Positions 63,711-64,000 of a DNA stretch of 64,000 nt are shown here, in pieces. Both the position numbers and the translations under genes were made by a program. Origin of the DNA: Cloacibacillus sp. An23 (GTDB lineage: Bacteria; Synergistota; Synergistia; Synergistales; Synergistaceae); NCBI RefSeq assembly GCF_002159945.1, contig NZ_NFJQ01000006.1, positions 149,007 to 213,006 of the forward strand, read 5' to 3'. The number at the start of each line of letters is the position of its first letter. Within the stretch, counting starts at the first letter, position 1. The notes beneath the pieces are model-generated. The model did no database searches. It saw nothing but the letters and a program-made list of their open reading frames with translations, and was not told where the DNA came from.

Positions 63711-64000
63711 GCGTGACACTCAATTATCTGGTATATCTGCATAGTTAAAGAAATGCTTTTATGTACATCAAAACGTTCAGCGATACAGACGTTTTTACAT
63801 GCACATTGCTCACAAAAAATAACGTCATTGTACATTTTCAATATAGCGAGAAGCATCGCTTTAACATCTAATGGATTACTCAAACAGCATCCGGTAACAC
63901 CATCTTGTGTATAGTCTTTGATTCCACCAACATATGTAGTAATTAAAGGCAAGCCAGAAGTCATAGCTTCTAAAGCCGCAAGACCTAATCCTTCTCTGCG
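63707..64000 (-). CDS. Glycosyltransferase family 4 protein, C-terminal part (cut by window edge)
   Basis: Frame open at the right edge; 97 residues visible. REGLGLAALEAMTSGLPLITTYVGGIKDYTQDGVTGCCL is the donor-nucleotide site of GT4 enzymes (E-x7-E) and the terminal helix follows. Overlaps the GT2 gene by four bases. The operon continues beyond the window. Confidence 0.85.
   Translation of the reverse strand, partial: RREGLGLAALEAMTSGLPLITTYVGGIKDYTQDGVTGCCLSNPLDVKAMLLAILKMYNDVIFCEQCACKNVCIAERFDVHKSISLTMQIYQIIECHA

Overview
The window reads as a chromosomal segment of a Synergistota bacterium, most likely Cloacibacillus-like. The genus is an inference. The strongest marker is the C-terminal Gly-rich/Cys, hydrophobic and Lys/Arg-rich tail of the surface protein at 28028-31071, which matches the Synergist-CTERM sorting signal. 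A GC-rich, codon-biased core, pyruvate:ferredoxin oxidoreductase, TRAP and GntP transporters and a Gram-negative outer-membrane protein fit an anaerobic diderm that ferments amino and organic acids. No intact tRNA, rRNA or CRISPR array was seen.

Layout. (1) 1-7360 is AT-rich and looks acquired: two adjacent HAL/PAL-family lyases that lack the MIO-forming triad, a complete TRAP transporter (dctP-dctQ-dctM), a decayed IS481-type transposase, and remnants of a phage tail module. (2) 7376-15460: a T-box leader precedes a divergent LeuA-like protein that has lost its His metal ligands, then a TIM-barrel/acyl-CoA ligase fusion; PFOR follows in its own unit. (3) 15660-21300: a GNAT, unknown proteins, an exported flavodoxin-fold protein, an Fe-alcohol dehydrogenase and a large exported unknown. 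(4) 21326-34104: a sigma-54 regulon built around a PrpR-type activator. Three perfect -24/-12 promoters drive an otnK-otnC-like pair, a GntP permease and a SAF-domain oxidoreductase, and rpoN itself lies next to the last of these. A surface protein inside this stretch is interrupted at an 11-C tract that looks phase variable (OFF as read). (5) 34265-48700 holds mostly core genes: SMR exporter, an Fe-ADH/DUF1638/ComB-like operon, YitT, a type Vd patatin autotransporter, cardiolipin synthase, phosphoesterase, YprB-like nuclease, argH and mutT.

(6) From about 48865 an AT-rich island begins at what looks like an attachment site: 13 nt of a tRNA-Thr 3' end, still joined to that tRNA's terminator. 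A frameshifted tyrosine recombinase and an AAA/DUF4143 ATPase follow. From 63 kb back to 52 kb a minus-strand surface-polysaccharide operon carries glycosyltransferases, a Wzy-like polymerase, two sulfotransferase-like proteins, a Wzx-like flippase and a phosphonate module. The module is a three-domain nucleotidyltransferase/cytidylyltransferase/PEP-mutase fusion, phosphonopyruvate decarboxylase and phosphonoacetaldehyde reductase. Together these predict a surface glycan decorated with 2-hydroxyethylphosphonate and perhaps sulfate.

The items most worth following are the MIO-less lyase pair with its TRAP transporter, the rpoN-linked sugar-acid regulon, the phase-variable surface protein, and the phosphonoglycan island.
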